Source: Antarcticibacterium sp. 1MA-6-2
GTDB lineage: Bacteria > Bacteroidota > Bacteroidia > Flavobacteriales > Flavobacteriaceae
Direction: 5' to 3'
Length of the DNA: 64,000 bases
Assembly: GCF_021535135.1 (NCBI RefSeq)
Contig: NZ_CP091036.1
Span: 2,418,001 to 2,482,000 of the forward strand
Position numbers and translations under genes: made by a program
The notes under the pieces: model-generated
The model's database searches: none
Told to the model about the DNA's origin: nothing
What the model saw: only the letters and a program-made list of their open reading frames with translations
In this document: in pieces, positions 20,066 to 30,234 of the stretch
How the letters are laid out: every line of letters begins with the position of its first letter
Position numbering within the stretch: position 1 is the first letter of the stretch

Positions 20066-23000
20066 CTATAAGTCCCCTCTCCTTCGGGGAGGGTTAGGGA
20101 GGGGACCGGGGGAGCCGGAGGTTGCCACCACACTTTCCCGCCAGTAAGCCTGCAACACAGGTACTACAAAAATTGTCATTATCTGTATGATCATTCCTCC
20201 TACTATAGGGATAGCCATGGGTACCATAATATCTGCACCTTTTCCTGTGGAGGTCAAAACGGGGAATAAGGCAATAATGGTCACTGCAGTTGTCATCATC
20301 GCTAAGCCTCACTCTTTTTAATCCCGCCTCCATTACCGCACTTCTCACTTCAGCAACCGTCTGCGGATTCCGTTTTTCAAAAACCTGGTGGATATATGTT
20401 CCCATTAAAACGCCATCATCTGTCGCAATACCAAACAGCGCAATAAATCCAACCCAAACGGCTACACTTAAGTTGATATCTCCCATTTGAAACAGGTCCC
20501 GCATATTCATTCCTGAAATGGCGAAATTCATAAACCACTCCTGTCCGTAGAGCCAAATCATTATAAATCCGCCTGCAAAAGCAACGAATACTCCGGAAAA
20601 GTGAATTGTAGAAGCAATTACAGTTTTGAACTGGAAGTAAAGAAGCAGGAAGATGATGATCAAACTTATAGGAATTACAATTGAAAGTCGCTTTACAGCC
20701 CTGACCTGATTTTCATAGTTTCCGGAAAATTTATAACCAACTCCTGCCGGAACTACCAATTCTCCCGAATCAATTTTCTCCTGAATGAACTCCTGCGCAT
20801 CATTGACGGTATTTACTTCAGCATTACCTTCACGTTTATCGAACAAAACATATCCTACCAGGAAAGTATCTTCGCTCCTGATCATCTGGGGACCTCTGGT
20901 ATATTCTAAATCTGCAAGCTCACCTAATGGCACCTGGGCACCGGAAGGTGTGGGAACAAGTATTTGTTTGATGCTTTCCGGGTCATCCCTTAGTTCTCTT
21001 GGATAACGAACCCGTACAGGATAACGCTCTCTGCCTTCAACAGTAGAGGTGATCTCCATTCCCCCTATCGCTGTTTCCAAAGTTTGCTGAACGTTTTCAA
21101 TGCTGAGCCCGTACCGGGCTATGGCGTTTCGATTGATATTGATCTCGAGATAAGGCTTCCCTACAGTTCTGTCTGCAAACACCGCTTCAGCTTTTACTGA
21201 AGGAACCTGCTGTAATAGTTCCTCCAGCTCCATCCCAAATTCCTGAATCGTCTGTAAATCCGGTCCATAAACTTTAATTCCCATAGGAGCCCGCATTCCG
21301 GTTTGCAACATCACCAGCCGGGTTTCTATAGGCTGAAGTTTTGGTGCAGATGTTACCCCTGGAATATCAGTTCTTTTCACGATCTCCTCCCAAATATCAT
21401 CGGGACTATTAATATGAGCTCTCCAGTTCCTGAAATATTCACCACCATCTTCTACTATAAGATCTGCGGAAGTTATTCCTCTATTAATAGCTTCTTCATT
21501 TGTAAGAGTATCTCCTGATCTTAATATGAATCGCTCATCATCATCAACTTTAAAAGCCACAGGTCTTCCCGATTCAGAAAGAATGTATTCTGTTTTATAA
21601 TTGATCACATTCTCATACATAGAAATTGGAGCAGGATCTAAAGCACTTTCAATCCTTCCAAGCTTACCTACTGCAACTTCTACTTCAGGAATAGCTGTAA
21701 CTGCAATATCCAGTCGCTGTAAGGTTTCTTTTGAAGCCTCAATACCAGCGTGTGGCATTGAGGTAGGCATCAGCAAAAAAACTCCCTTCGTTCAACGAAG
21801 GCATAAATTCTTTTCCAACACCCGGAAACGAGTGTGACAATCCGCTCCAGACACTTGTTTTCCTGATATTTAAACCTACAGTATCAAATCCATTTGCAAC
21901 AAATCCAAAAATCTTTGGAAATCCTAACCAGATCGTCACTCCGAAGAAAATTGTGATCAACGGCAGCAGTAGAAATTTACCTTTGTTCAGCAGACACCAG
22001 TTAAGAATTGGCCTGTAAAATCGAACGATTCCCATTAATATCAATAAGGTTATGGCCAACAGCACAATTACAAATAAGTAATTGGCAAAGAGAGAATTTT
22101 GATGCCCGAGCGGCACCCATTCTTCAGTTAAAAAGAATATAGATACTGCAAGAATAATGAACAGCGTGATCTGTTTAGAGTACTTCCCAAGGAAATCGGG
22201 ATTTTGATCTTCCAATAATCTAAGAATACCTATTACAACCAAAGCTATGGGCAGCCAAAGACCAAAATATATAGCCAGGAATAAACCTCCCAGGATTAAA
22301 GAAAGGTTCCATATCCTGTTTACTCTTTTCTTCTCAAGCTTTAGGTTAAAGGCAAAGTAAGAAAGCATTGGCAGGATCATTATTCCAATAAAGAAAGATG
22401 CGGCCAGGGCAAATGTTTTGGTAAAGGCGAGCGGCCTGAACAATTTACCTTCAGCATTTTCCATAAAAAACACCGGAAGAAAACTTACAATGGTAGTTGC
22501 AAGTGCAGTGGTGACAGCCGGAGCAACCTCAACGGTGGCTTTGTGAATTACAGCCAGTAATTTCGCATCTTTTGCTCCCCTGTTTTTCCTCATCTCGAGA
22601 TGTCGAATGGTGTTTTCCACGAACACGATCCCCACATCTACCATTATTCCTATTGCAATGGCGATACCAGATAAGGCAACAACATTGGCATCTATACCAA
22701 AATACCGCATTACGATAAAAGTGATAAGTACAGCAATAAGCAGCAAGCTGGAAATTATAAGAGAAGCCCGTAAATTAAGGACCAACACGATGATGACTAT
22801 TATACTTATAAGAATTTCATCTGAAAGTGCACTTTCCAGGGTTCCAATGGTTTCATTAATTAACTCTGTTCTGTCATAAAAGGGAACGATTGTGAGTTTA
22901 CTAACTGTACCATCAGCAAGGGTTTTTTGCGGAAGGCCCGGAGAGATCTCCAGGATTTTCTCTTTGGTATTTTCTATAACAGCCAACGGATTAGATCCGT

Positions 23001-23924
23001 ACCGGGCGACAACAACTCCGCCCACGACTTCAGCTCCTCCTTTGTCCAGGATTCCCCGTCTTTCAGCAGGTCCCAGAGTTACAATTCCCAGGTCCTTTAT
23101 AAGTACAGGTTTATTATCTACTGCAGTAACGACTGAATTCTCTATATCTTCAATAGATTTTACATAACCAAGTCCCCTCACCAGGTATTCTACTTTATTA
23201 ATTTCTAGAGTTTTAGCACCTATATCCCGGTTGGAATTCTTTACCGCCATCATTACCTGGTCAATTCCAATATTGTAGGCCTTCAATGCATCAGGATTTA
23301 CATCGATTTGATATTCCTGAATATAACCTCCTATAGAAGCTACTTCTGAAACTCCCTGCGTACCGCTTAGTCCCAGTTTTACATAATAATCCTGAATGGA
23401 CCTTAGCTCATTTAGGTCCCAGCCTCCGGTAACATTTCCTTCCAAATCACGACCTTCCAGCGTATACCAAAAAACCTGGCCAAGGCGTAGCATCAGGACC
23501 CAAAGTTGGCTGAACGCCCTGCGGGAGTAGATCAGAAGAAAGGGAATTTAGTTTCTCGAGAACTCTGGTGCGGGACCAGTAGAATTCCACATCCTCTTCA
23601 AATATGATGTAAACAATAGAAAATCCGAACATTGAGGTGCTCCTGATAGACTTCACTCCCGGAATTCCCAATAAGGAACTTGTTAACGGATACGTGATTT
23701 GATCCTCAATGTCCTGTGGAGAACGTCCCGGCCAGTCAGTAAACACGATCTGTTGATTTTCTCCAATATCGGGGATAGCATCAACCGGAACAGAATCCTT
23801 GGGCAGAATTCCCAGGTCCCAGTCAAAAGGTGCCGTTACAAGTCCCCAACCAATAAAAAATATCAGCAGGATTACAGTTACCAGCTTAGTTGTATAAAAA
23901 ATACTTTATGAATTTATCAAACAT
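20066..23924 (-). CDS. cusA: CusA-type heavy-metal RND efflux permease, four frame breaks
   Basis: Inner-membrane proton-driven pump for Cu(I)/Ag(I), about 1286 residues when restored. That is longer than proteobacterial CusA because of an extra hydrophobic insertion (about 21900-22350). Family marks: [48 protein letters not shown] and [16 protein letters not shown]. Breaks: 23884-23890 (coding ACTAAGC, ACCGGC gives YNRLVTVILL); 23485-23488 (two bases missing, ACCGGC gives [13 protein letters not shown]); 21775-21781 (T run of seven instead of six); 20301-20307 (coding GCTTAGC, GCCGGC gives KRVRPAMMTTAV). The last residues ([12 protein letters not shown]) read into a repeat, so the native end may be altered. 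Confidence 0.92.
20071..20116. repeat. Repeat-like block at the 3' end of cusA
   Basis: AGTCCCCTCTCCTTCGGGGA, then GGGTTAGGGAGGGGACC, resembles dispersed GC-rich intergenic repeats of Bacteroidota. It encodes the unusual C-terminal tail of the CusA protein. A related block lies about 90 bases away in the TolC-like gene. Confidence 0.55.
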
Positions 23925-24023
23925 GAAATTTGATCATTAATTAAAACTTCTGATAGGTGAGGTACTTGCAGCATTAGCAAATCCTCATAAAGGGATTTAA
24001 ATCCCGAACAGAATTTTATATGA

Positions 24024-24425
24024 TCAAATTAAAAAGACCTGATCCAGAACCTGAATGTCTGTGACCAGCAAGGGCGGGGTATAATCTTTAAAAGGAATAA
24101 CTTCAAGAGAAGCCCCCTCAAAAAGATTTAGGAAAGTGTGTGTAAAACTTGTGAGAAAAATCTGTTGATCAAGATCCAAAGAATTAAAAGAAATCTTCAA
24201 CTCATCCTGACCTTCAACAGCAGTCTTTTCGTTTGTACAGCAGGAATCTTCGGCTATACCCATTTCGAAGTCCATCTCCATTCCGCAGGTTTCAGCTTCA
24301 GAAAAAACTGCAAGATCCACTAAAATACTTCCGCAGAAATGTTTATCCACCGTAAATGAGAAAGTAGAGACCAGCACTAAAAGCGCTAATAAAGTGGAAA
24401 TAGCCTTTTGAAATTTCTTTCTCAT
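24024..24425 (-). CDS. HYC_CC_PP-family secreted protein
   Basis: A 133-residue protein with a signal peptide (ALLVLVSTFSFTV) followed by the family hallmarks in order: KHFCGS near residue 30, a CC pair (EDSCCTNEK) in the middle, and a PP pair (DYTPPLL) near the C-terminus. The family is small and of unknown function. Here it lies just upstream of cusA on the same strand, and its Cys/His content fits metal binding. The gene is intact. Confidence 0.85.
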   Translation of the reverse strand: MRKKFQKAISTLLALLVLVSTFSFTVDKHFCGSILVDLAVFSEAETCGMEMDFEMGIAEDSCCTNEKTAVEGQDELKISFNSLDLDQQIFLTSFTHTFLNLFEGASLEVIPFKDYTPPLLVTDIQVLDQVFLI

Positions 24426-24524
24426 TGGACAACAAAGATATAAATATTTGTCTTAGTGAAACAAGAACCAATTCTTCTTAATAGTTGCACATTACAAATT
24501 TAGCTGTCATTTTAAACAAAAACT

Positions 24525-24992
24525 TTAATTCTTACGGGCAAAACTTTCAACATTATTGTTTTTTCGGGTTTTGAGCCTATAATAATAAAATGCCGGAAGT
24601 AGAATTATGACGAATATTGGATGAATTAAAAATCTCCTCACGTAAAACAGCGCCATAAAATTTTGATTTTCGATAGTGTAAACAAAGAAGAAAAATACCG
24701 GAAAACAGATTAGGAATAATAACAGAAAGAGCGCTGTTGAGAACTTTAAAATATTTTTATCAAAGAAGGCAACATATATAATTGCCAAAGAAATTAGTGT
24801 ATTAAGGGCAAATCTAAAAGCTACATTTATAAGCAATCTTGCCGCTTCAAAATCAGGGGTTTTATTAAGTAAATATTCAAGTTTAAAGAAATTTATTAAT
24901 GGATCATAAAAGAGACTGGTTTCAAAAAACCTTATTAGGACCAACAATCCTATCAAAAACCCTATTCCAAGTATTCTAAACCTTGCCTTCAT
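24525..24992 (-). CDS. Exosortase F system-associated membrane protein
   Basis: A 155-residue integral membrane protein with about four hydrophobic segments. The N-terminal RFFETSLFYDPL and the basic end (YYRLKTRKNNN) match the partner protein found next to exosortase XrtF in Flavobacteriaceae. It overlaps the 3' end of the xrtF gene by 17 bases, so the two are translated as a unit. Its molecular role is unknown. The gene is intact. Confidence 0.85.
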   Translation of the reverse strand: MKARFRILGIGFLIGLLVLIRFFETSLFYDPLINFFKLEYLLNKTPDFEAARLLINVAFRFALNTLISLAIIYVAFFDKNILKFSTALFLLLFLICFPVFFFFVYTIENQNFMALFYVRRFLIHPIFVIILLPAFYYYRLKTRKNNNVESFARKN

Positions 24993-25532
24993 TACCGCTG
25001 TTGTTTGAATATATTCTCACCCAAAAAATCCATAGAACGAACACCGTCCCGTATATGACCAGGGGAAATAAAATGCTATGCATAAACTCTGCATAGCGTG
25101 GATATTCATAGATGCCAATACTAAGAAGCGCTATTCTTACTATATTCATTACATATATAATCACTCCACCTGCAAGCACATATAACAATGTGGTTTTAAC
25201 ATCTGAAAAAAAGAAAGAATAAAAGAAGTGAAAAGGATGATGACACTTATGGAGTTACAGCCTTCTACTATCCTCGCAAGTAAAAGATCATTAATAAAGA
25301 CTATTATAGATTCCTCCCCGCGGTGTGGCACAATCTCAACAGCATAGCCCATAGCTTCAATAGCTGCATGGCTTTGCACCGCAACAAGATGTGTAAAAAA
25401 ATCGGGGTAGTAATTTGAAGAGCCGGAGAAATCTAGATAAATATTGTAAAATAGGGAGAAAAGAAAGTAACTCCCTAAAAAGGTAAGTATGAAAAAAAGA
25501 ACTGATTTATATTTCCTGAATAACTGCAGCAA
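24976..25532 (-). CDS. xrtF: Exosortase XrtF, one frame break
   Basis: Polytopic inner-membrane cysteine protease/transpeptidase that processes sorting signals on exported proteins. The catalytic Cys is in VEGCNSISVI, the Arg in MNIVRIALLS, the His in EFMHSILFP. The frame breaks at 25206-25212, where the coding strand has seven T instead of eight. Eight T give FILSFFSDVKTTLLYVLAGG. This is a homopolymer error. Restored length is about 185 residues, normal for XrtF. No target with a recognised sorting signal is seen in the window. Confidence 0.9.
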
Positions 25533-25593
25533 GGCGGGGCACGTTTTAACAAATTTATAGAAATTTGCGGGTCAAAATAATTTATTAATTAAA

Positions 25594-25601
25594 TACTTTT
25601 G
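25594..25601 (+). promoter_or_regulatory. Candidate -7 promoter element of the GAF-domain gene
   Basis: TACTTTTG matches TAnnTTTG and lies 15 bases before the ATG at 25616. Confidence 0.55.
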
Positions 25602-25615
25602 CAAAAAAATTTGTT

Positions 25616-26071
25616 ATGTCATTTGAAAACCTGAAAGGAGAAGTTTCTACTATTTTAGAAAAAGAAGGATTATCTGTAGATGAAAGGTTGTTGCAGGTTT
25701 GTACACTGTTAAAGGAAAAGATCTCCTATTACAATTGGGTAGGGTTCTATTTTGTTAATGGGGATAAGGACGAATTAAAACTTGGACCTTATGTTGGTGC
25801 ACCAACTGATCATACGATCATTCCTTTTGGAAAAGGTATTTGCGGACAGGTGGCAGTATCAAATCAAAATTTTGTAGTGCCAGATGTTAGGGCACAAGAT
25901 AACTATATTGCCTGCAGTATAGATGTAAAAGCAGAAATCGTGGTGCCTTTGTTCAAAGATGGTAAAAACATAGGACAAATTGATATAGATTCAAATACCC
26001 CTGATCCTTTTACTGAAGAAGACGAAAGATTTCTTGAATGGGTGAATGAACAGGTTGCTGAAATTTTATAA
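25616..26071 (+). CDS. GAF-domain protein, free methionine-R-sulfoxide reductase type (fRMsr)
   Basis: A 151-residue single GAF domain that in this family reduces free methionine-R-sulfoxide in the cytosol. Characteristic blocks are NWVGFYFVNGD, GPYVGAPTDHTIIPFGKGICG, VVPDVRAQDNYIACS and KAEIVVPL. Two of the family's cysteines are visible (GKGICG and YIACS); the intermediate one seen in some members is replaced. The gene is intact, monocistronic, with its own promoter-like element. A pure ligand-binding GAF protein is the less likely alternative. Confidence 0.88.
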   Translation: MSFENLKGEVSTILEKEGLSVDERLLQVCTLLKEKISYYNWVGFYFVNGDKDELKLGPYVGAPTDHTIIPFGKGICGQVAVSNQNFVVPDVRAQDNYIACSIDVKAEIVVPLFKDGKNIGQIDIDSNTPDPFTEEDERFLEWVNEQVAEIL

Positions 26072-26232
26072 GAATTCCTCTCGGGATTTCCCGTTAAATA
26101 CTGTTGCCCGATCTATAATTTTTCCTCCAAAAAACCAATTCTCGGGGTAAAAGCCAATAATTCTTCAGGATCTTTTACGCAATTAAAGCTATTGTATTAA
26201 GTGACCCAGCTCCTTCTGGGAGAGTAGGGTTA
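26067..26232 (-). other. Possible coding remnant downstream of the ABC permease
   Basis: On the minus strand the gap reads as protein-like pieces in shifting frames: PTLPEGAGSLNTIALIA, then VKDPEELLAF, then FYPENWFFGGKIIDR and TVFNGKSREEFL before a stop at 26067. No start codon is visible. It may be a degraded gene or a small gene with two or more sequence errors. I do not recognise it. Confidence 0.3.
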
Positions 26233-27486
26233 TTACATTCCTGTTCTAATAGCCTCAACAGGATCCAGCTTGGAAGCCGAAATGGCAGGAATGATTCCGG
26301 AAATTAATCCTATCACTGCCGACACTGCCGTCCCCAGGAACATGTTCCAGGTGGAGAGGACAAAATCAAATTCTCCTGTAAACTGAGATGCAATAATTGA
26401 TACAATATAAACAAGGACCAAACCAATTAAACCTCCAATTACTGCCAGGATCACGGCTTCAAATAGAAATTGAAATAGAATAAATTTATTTTTCGCTCCC
26501 AGGGATTTTTGAATTCCTATTAAATTAGTTCGCTCTTTTACACTTACAAACATAATGTTTGCAATACCAAAACCTCCCACGAGAAGGGAGAACCCGCTAA
26601 TTATTAAACCTATCAGGTTCATTTGCCCGGTAATATTATCTATCATATCAGCAAATCCCTGCAGTTCATTCACAAAGAAATTGTTGATTTCCTCCGGTCT
26701 TAAGCCTCTGTAAGTTCGCAGTTGCTGTGTAAGTTGAGCTTTAAATTCTGCATAATCCACTCCTTCTTCAGGCTTTAATACAATTTGAGGAAAAGTGCTC
26801 CTGTTGTTATCTCCGTATATTCTTCTCACCACATTCACAGGAATAAACACAGCTTCATCTTTATTGTTTCCGAAAATATTGGAACCCTCCTTTTCTAAAA
26901 CACCAATAACAGAAAATTTTCTGCCATACAGTCTCATTTCTTTACCTATGGCATTTGAACCTCCAAAGAGACTTTGAGCTATCTCATAACCTATAACTGC
27001 CACGGGAGCACCACTAACAGATTCAGATTCATTAAAAAACCTGCCATCTTCAAATTCCAGCGCTTCAATGTCATAGTAACCATCAGTCACCGCTCCAATA
27101 TCAACATTTTCAACAGTTTTGTCTCCAGATTTGATACTTTCCCGGGGCACATTCATCGTAAAACTAATAGCTTCTATACCGGGAGTGTTTCTTGCGAGGT
27201 ATTGAAACTCATCATAAGACATATCAGGAAACTGCTCTCTTTTCCACTGCGGAATATCTGTAGGTCCAAAGGAAAAGCGCATTAATATAATTGTACTGTT
27301 ATCAAGAGAACTCAAACTTCCTTTGATCTCCTTCTCAAGAGAATCTACTGCTGCAAGCACAGCTATAATGGAAAAAATACCAATAGTTACTCCCAGCAAC
27401 GACAAAAATGTTCGAAGTTTGTTGTTCTTCAAAGCACTTATTGCAAAATTAAAACTCTCTTTGAGAACCCTTAGATAAATAATCAT
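26233..27486 (-). CDS. ABC transporter permease, MacB/FtsX type
   Basis: A 417-residue membrane protein with an N-terminal transmembrane segment (LRTFLSLLGVTIGIFSIIAV), a large periplasmic MacB-PCD domain (about residues 50-270), and three C-terminal segments of the FtsX domain (IANIMFVSVKERTNLIGIQK, GAKNKFILFQFLFEAVILA). Such proteins act in mechanotransmission, driving export of lipoproteins, peptides or toxins with a separate ATPase. No ATPase gene adjoins it, so its partner must be encoded elsewhere. The gene is intact. Confidence 0.92.
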   Translation of the reverse strand: MIIYLRVLKESFNFAISALKNNKLRTFLSLLGVTIGIFSIIAVLAAVDSLEKEIKGSLSSLDNSTIILMRFSFGPTDIPQWKREQFPDMSYDEFQYLARNTPGIEAISFTMNVPRESIKSGDKTVENVDIGAVTDGYYDIEALEFEDGRFFNESESVSGAPVAVIGYEIAQSLFGGSNAIGKEMRLYGRKFSVIGVLEKEGSNIFGNNKDEAVFIPVNVVRRIYGDNNRSTFPQIVLKPEEGVDYAEFKAQLTQQLRTYRGLRPEEINNFFVNELQGFADMIDNITGQMNLIGLIISGFSLLVGGFGIANIMFVSVKERTNLIGIQKSLGAKNKFILFQFLFEAVILAVIGGLIGLVLVYIVSIIASQFTGEFDFVLSTWNMFLGTAVSAVIGLISGIIPAISASKLDPVEAIRTGM

Positions 27487-27598
27487 AGTAAAGACAGCTG
27501 TTTTACGTCAATTAATGATAAGACGCACACTCTTGTTTTTCGTTACAATTATTTCCAGAAATAAAACTTTAGATCTTTAGATTTTAGGGTGATTTAAT

Positions 27599-27606
27599 TA
27601 CTTTTG
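27599..27606 (+). promoter_or_regulatory. Candidate -7 promoter element of purH
   Basis: TACTTTTG matches TAnnTTTG and lies 23 bases before the purH ATG. Confidence 0.55.
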
Positions 27607-27628
27607 CAACCTTAACAAACACAACACA

Positions 27629-29155
27629 ATGAGCGATTTAAAATTGGCGAAATCGGCACTAATTTCGGTTTTTAGTAAAGATGGACTCGAACCTATTGCA
27701 AAAAAGCTTAACGATCTTGGAATTACTATTTATTCTACCGGGGGCACAGAAGATTTCATAAAAAATTTAGGCATTAAAGTTATTCCGGTTGAAGATCTTA
27801 CTTCTTATCCTTCTATACTTGGCGGGAGAGTTAAGACCTTACACCCCAAAGTGTTTGGGGGAATTTTAAATCGCCAGGATCATGGGGGGGATATGGCTGA
27901 AATGAAGAGTTTTGATATTCCGCAAATTGACATTGTAATTGTAGATTTATATCCTTTTGAAAAAACTGTAGCTTCAGGTGCTTCTGAAGCTGACATAATA
28001 GAAAAAATAGATATTGGAGGAATTTCACTTATTCGTGCTGCCGCCAAAAATTTTAAAGATGTTCTTTGTGTTTCTTCTGTAGAAGATTATTCAGAATTTC
28101 TTGGTTTAATTTCAGAAAAAAACGGGGAAACCAGCCTGAGCGACAGGAAAAAATTTGCAGCTAAAGCTTTCAATATTTCCTCCCACTACGATACTGCAAT
28201 ATTTAATTTCTTTAATTCTGAAGAAAAAGTTCTTAAACAGAGTTTTTCTAAAGGAAAAGAATTGCGTTACGGAGAGAATCCTCATCAAAAAGGTACTTTC
28301 TATGGAAATTTTGAGGAGATGTTTGATCAACTTCACGGAAAAGAATTGTCCTATAATAATTTACTGGATGTAGACGCTGCCGTAAACCTAATGGCTGAGT
28401 TCAAAAATGACGCTCCTACCTTTGCAATTCTAAAACACAATAACGCCTGTGGTCTTGCTCAAAGGGAGACAATTAAGCAAGCGTATTTAGATGCTTTGGC
28501 AGGGGATCCTGTTTCAGCATTTGGAGGGATTTTGATAAGTAATGTGGAAATTGACGCCGCAACTGCCGAAGAAATCCACACTTTATTTTGTGAAGTTGTA
28601 ATTGCACCCTCTTTTTCCAATGAAGCCTTAGAAATTTTAAAAGAAAAGAAAAACAGGATTATACTGGTTCAAAAAGAAGTAGAGCTGCCTAAGGAATTGG
28701 TACGCACCTGTTTGAATGGAGTTTTAGTACAGGATAAAGACAACAAGACTGACGCTATTGAACAGCTTACCTACTCCACTTCTAAAAAACCTACCGACGA
28801 GGAATTAAATGACCTGATTTTTGCATCAAAGATATGCAAACACACAAAATCCAATACCATCGTCCTTGCTAAGAATAAACAACTCCTCGCTAGTGGCACG
28901 GGCCAGACTTCGCGGGTAGACGCTTTAAATCACAGCATAGAGAAAGCTCAAAATTTTAAATTTAGTTTAAACGGCGCAGTTATGGCGAGCGACGCATTCT
29001 TCCCATTTCCAGACTGTGTAGAGATAGCCGGGAATGCCGGAATTACGGCTGTTATTCAGCCGGGTGGATCTATAAAAGATGAATTAAGTATAGATTATTG
29101 CAATGATCATAATATTGCAATGGTGATGACGGGAACAAGGCATTTTAAACATTAA
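27629..29155 (+). CDS. purH: Bifunctional AICAR formyltransferase / IMP cyclohydrolase
   Basis: Performs the last two steps of IMP synthesis. The N-terminal cyclohydrolase domain (about residues 1-190) has YSTGGTEDFIK and GGRVKTLHPK. The formyltransferase domain has RYGENPHQKG, LKHNNACGLA and SDAFFPFPDCVEIAG, ending VMTGTRHFKH. The length of 508 residues is normal and the frame is intact. It is followed after 36 bases by mreB on the same strand, an arrangement often seen in Flavobacteriaceae, so some read-through to the rod-shape operon is possible. Confidence 0.98.
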   Translation: MSDLKLAKSALISVFSKDGLEPIAKKLNDLGITIYSTGGTEDFIKNLGIKVIPVEDLTSYPSILGGRVKTLHPKVFGGILNRQDHGGDMAEMKSFDIPQIDIVIVDLYPFEKTVASGASEADIIEKIDIGGISLIRAAAKNFKDVLCVSSVEDYSEFLGLISEKNGETSLSDRKKFAAKAFNISSHYDTAIFNFFNSEEKVLKQSFSKGKELRYGENPHQKGTFYGNFEEMFDQLHGKELSYNNLLDVDAAVNLMAEFKNDAPTFAILKHNNACGLAQRETIKQAYLDALAGDPVSAFGGILISNVEIDAATAEEIHTLFCEVVIAPSFSNEALEILKEKKNRIILVQKEVELPKELVRTCLNGVLVQDKDNKTDAIEQLTYSTSKKPTDEELNDLIFASKICKHTKSNTIVLAKNKQLLASGTGQTSRVDALNHSIEKAQNFKFSLNGAVMASDAFFPFPDCVEIAGNAGITAVIQPGGSIKDELSIDYCNDHNIAMVMTGTRHFKH

Positions 29156-29191
29156 TTTTACTACATTTACTTAACCTCAACATAACATACT

Positions 29192-30221
29192 ATGGGATTT
29201 TTCGATTTTCTCATTGAAGAAATAGCAATAGATTTAGGTACAGCCAATACTCTTGTGATACATAATGACAAGGTGGTGGTAGACAGTCCCTCTATCGTTG
29301 CCCGGGACCGTACTTCCGGAAAAATTATTGCCGTGGGAAAAGAAGCTGCAATGATGCAGGGAAAAACTCATGAAAACATTAAAACAATTCGTCCCTTAAA
29401 AGATGGAGTAATTGCAGATTTTGATGCCAGTGAGAAGATGATAAGCATGTTCATCAAAGAAATTCCCGCATTAAAAAAGAAAATGTTTACTCCGGCTTTG
29501 CGAATGGTTATTTGTATTCCATCGGGAATTACCGAGGTTGAAATGCGTGCTGTAAAAGAAAGCGCAGAAAGGGTTAATGGCAAAGAAGTTTACCTGATCC
29601 ATGAACCTATGGCAGCAGCCATAGGTATTGGTGTAGACATTATGCAACCTAAGGGAAATATGATTGTCGATATAGGAGGTGGTACCACCGAGATTGCAGT
29701 AATTGCTTTAGGAGGTATTGTTTGCGATAAATCCATAAAAATAGCTGGTGACGTTTTTACCAATGATATAGTTTATTACATGCGTACCCAGCACAACCTT
29801 TATGTGGGGGAACGCACTGCGGAAAAAATTAAAATTCAAATTGGTGCAGCGACTGAAGATCTTGAGGTCCCGCCAGATGAGATGAGCGTACAGGGTCGTG
29901 ATCTTTTAACAGGGAAACCAAAACAGGTTCAAATCTCTTATCGCGAGATCGCCAAAGCTCTGGACAAATCTATTCTAAGAATTGAAGATGCCGTTATGGA
30001 GACTTTATCACAAACACCTCCTGAACTGGCTGCAGATATTTACAATACCGGTATTTATCTTGCTTAGTGGTGGATCCATGTTGCGTGGCCTCGACAAACG
30101 TTTATCCCTAAAAACCGATCTACCCGTATACATTGCCGAAGACCCCTTAAGAGCGGTAGTAAGAGGCACAGGTATATGTTTAAAAAATCTCAGCCGATAT
30201 AAGGGAATTTTGATAAAGTAG
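29192..30221 (+). CDS. mreB: Rod shape-determining protein MreB, one frame break
   Basis: Bacterial actin homologue that organises the elongation machinery beneath the inner membrane. It has the phosphate-1 motif IDLGTANTLV, phosphate-2 IVDIGGGTTEIAVI, and the C-terminal AGGGSMLRGLD loop. The frame breaks at 30062-30068 (GCTTAGT). GCCGGT gives NTGIYLAGGGSMLRG. Only 10 bases upstream is the window's only intact RCCGGY (30047-30052). Restored length is about 342 residues. It is the first gene of mreB-mreC-mreD-mrdA-rodA. Confidence 0.97.
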
Positions 30222-30234
30222 TAGGAGCAGACTT

